Positions 62,569-64,000 of a DNA stretch of 64,000 nt are shown piece by piece (within the stretch, counting starts at the first letter, position 1; every line of letters begins with the position of its first letter). The stretch comes from Henriciella sp. Lineage in GTDB: Bacteria > Pseudomonadota > Alphaproteobacteria > Caulobacterales > Hyphomonadaceae. The DNA lies in contig NZ_JAPYPG010000003.1 of NCBI RefSeq assembly GCF_029937755.1, positions 248,001-312,000 on the forward strand, read 5' to 3'. The notes beneath the pieces were generated by a model, which ran no database searches, was not told the DNA's origin, and saw only the letters and a list, made by a program, of their open reading frames with translations. The translations under genes were made by a program, and so were the position numbers.

Positions 62569-64000
62569 ATGCAGATCAAAGACGACGAGCGTGAGCTTAA
62601 CCGGGCACGCTATCGTGCCCTCAGCCAACAGCTTCCGTTGATGTACGGCATCATCACCATCAACACGCTTGCCGTCGCCTACACCCATATCGAAATTGCG
62701 CCCCTCTTCCTGACCTTGCTGGCCCCCGTCTTGCTGCTCGTTTTCGCGCTGGCCCGGACCGTCAAATATGTCGTTGGCCGTCAACGCCTCCTCAGCGACG
62801 AGCAGATCGCCAAAAGCTTGCGGAATACGATCAAGCTGGTCATTCCGCTATCAGCTATATTCACCTTATGGGGCCTGTCTTTCTACCAGTATGGCGACGC
62901 CCATCAGCACGCGCAGATCGTCTTCTTCATCGGCGTCACGACAATCGTCAGCGCCTTCTGCCTCATGCACCTGCGCCAGGCGGCCATGCTGCACCTGTTC
63001 ATCGTGTCCATCGCGACCTGTACTTTCCTGCTGACCTTTGGCGAACCTGTCCTGACGGCCATCGCGCTGAACCTTGGCGTGGTAACACCGGTTTTCGCGA
63101 CGCTTCTCCTGCAGTCGGAGAAGGACTTCGCCCGGATGATCCTCCAGAAGCGCCAACAACGCCAGCAGCACAGCAAGCTGCGCGCCCTCAATGAGGAAAA
63201 CAAGCGCCTTGCCAATACTGACAGTCTGACCGGGCTGGCCAACCGCCGCCAGTTCCTTGCTGAAATCGACGAATGCGTCAGCCGGCATGGCAAGCTCGGC
63301 AGTGAATTCGTGGTCGCCCTGCTGGATCTTGATGGCTTCAAGCCGATCAATGACGTTTTCGGACATCCTGCTGGCGATCAGGTCCTGGTCGATACGGCAG
63401 CGCGACTTCAGAAGCGTTTCAGCCACCTTCCCGTCCTGATTGCCCGTCTCGGCGGTGATGAGTTCGGCCTTCTCTTCCGTGATCCCGGAAACGACGAAGA
63501 AGTCATGACGCTTGCCCGGTCGGCCTGCGACGCTTTCCGTGATGCGTTCCGCTTCGAGGAAGGGGCCGCCAATCTCAGCGCCACCATCGGCATGGCCCGC
63601 TTCCCGGCCGCCGCCAACTCCCGCAGCCTGCTCTTCGATCGCGCCGACTATGCGCTGTATTACGCCAAGCAGAATGCGAAGTCGGAACCGGTTTTCTTCT
63701 CGCACGACCATGAGCGGCTCATCTTCGCCAACAGTGCCCTGGAACAGGCCCTGCGCCATGCCGACCTCGAAAAGGAAATGACGGTCGAGTTCCAGCCCGT
63801 GCTTGATCTCGAATATGGTAGCACGAAGGGCCTCGAGGCTCTGGCGCGCTGGTACTGCCCGACGCTCGGACGCATCCGGCCTGACCTCTTTATCAAGGCG
63901 GCGGAGAATATCGGCATGATGGGCCGGCTGACGGAAGTCCTGTTCACCAAGGCTCTCAAGGAAGCACGCAACTGGCCGGGAGACCTGACGCTCAGTTTCA
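62569..64000 (+). CDS. Partial GGDEF-EAL membrane protein (c-di-GMP signalling)
   Basis: At least 477 residues, open to the window end. About six hydrophobic segments in the first ~190 residues form a membrane sensor. A GGDEF domain follows, with the intact 'RLGGDEFGLLF' active-site motif (about residues 294-304) and 'DSLTGLANRRQ' as its start. An EAL domain begins near residue 402 ('FQPVLDLEYGSTKGLEALARW') and is cut by the window. An intact GGDEF suggests diguanylate cyclase activity. ATG at 62569 lacks a clear ribosome site; TTG at 62545 is possible. Confidence 0.85.
   Translation, partial: MQIKDDERELNRARYRALSQQLPLMYGIITINTLAVAYTHIEIAPLFLTLLAPVLLLVFALARTVKYVVGRQRLLSDEQIAKSLRNTIKLVIPLSAIFTLWGLSFYQYGDAHQHAQIVFFIGVTTIVSAFCLMHLRQAAMLHLFIVSIATCTFLLTFGEPVLTAIALNLGVVTPVFATLLLQSEKDFARMILQKRQQRQQHSKLRALNEENKRLANTDSLTGLANRRQFLAEIDECVSRHGKLGSEFVVALLDLDGFKPINDVFGHPAGDQVLVDTAARLQKRFSHLPVLIARLGGDEFGLLFRDPGNDEEVMTLARSACDAFRDAFRFEEGAANLSATIGMARFPAAANSRSLLFDRADYALYYAKQNAKSEPVFFSHDHERLIFANSALEQALRHADLEKEMTVEFQPVLDLEYGSTKGLEALARWYCPTLGRIRPDLFIKAAENIGMMGRLTEVLFTKALKEARNWPGDLTLSF

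Overview
The window is high-GC, densely coded DNA from an alphaproteobacterium. Gene content and order fit the Caulobacterales/Hyphomonadaceae side of the class. The supporting signs are a murA-DUF2948-hisD-UPF0262-infA-maf block, a two-component/ccm/degP/two-component/glnE block, an HWE-type histidine kinase, a large TonB receptor and gene transfer agent (GTA) relics. The species assignment is inference; no rRNA or marker set is present.

Layout. 1-3.8 kb: small membrane and lipoprotein genes, a Cys-dependent phosphatase with a polylysine leader and a PapD-like exported protein. 3.8-9.7 kb (mostly minus): maf, infA, UPF0262, hisD, DUF2948, murA and a 49-aa basic protein, with a plus-strand HWE kinase set into the block. 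9.76 kb: tRNA-Thr(GGT). 10.2-15.7 kb: a TonB receptor, then a secreted S9 peptidase, each with a clear terminator, which suggests uptake and digestion of peptides. 15.7-16.6 kb: a holin-like protein and an M15 peptidase (lysis pair). 16.7-28.7 kb: mainly metabolic enzymes (nitronate monooxygenase-like, SDRs, ene-reductase, CMD), a LuxR regulator, an ABC-F ATPase, a Ca/Na antiporter and pdxJ. 28.7-29.3 kb: a repeat-rich gap and a 74-aa protein behind a Fur-like box. 29.3-33.4 kb: methylmalonyl-CoA mutase subunits. 33.5-37.9 kb: an EEP-family hydrolase, two YbjN-like paralogues, a zincin, an amidase and a GFA protein.

37.9-53.7 kb is read on the minus strand. From its upstream end it runs PepSY - response regulator - kinase - ccmI - ccmE - ccmF - ccmH - hydrolase/OsmC - degP - response regulator - kinase - glnE - EF-hand protein - ECF sigma - membrane protein (putative anti-sigma) - Spy/CnrX-like sensor. 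This joins envelope sensing, cytochrome c maturation, periplasmic proteolysis and nitrogen control. It resembles the rhizobial feuPQ-cycHJKL-degP order. 53.8-62.3 kb: a DnaJ-like co-chaperone, a giant fused GTA gene, a PlsC-like acyltransferase, an oxidoreductase and Hsp33. The window ends inside a GGDEF-EAL protein.

The most unusual object is the 1364-codon ORF at 54714-58808. Its first ~294 residues are a GTA/phage large terminase. From residue ~295 it is the GTA host-specificity (TIM-barrel) tail protein. The genes that normally lie between these two are absent, yet the frame stays open. Other notable signals are a 12-bp-periodic cluster of DnaA-box-like 9-mers inside hisD, a hairpin against the TonB receptor start, the Fur-box small gene and the EF-hand/ECF-sigma operon.
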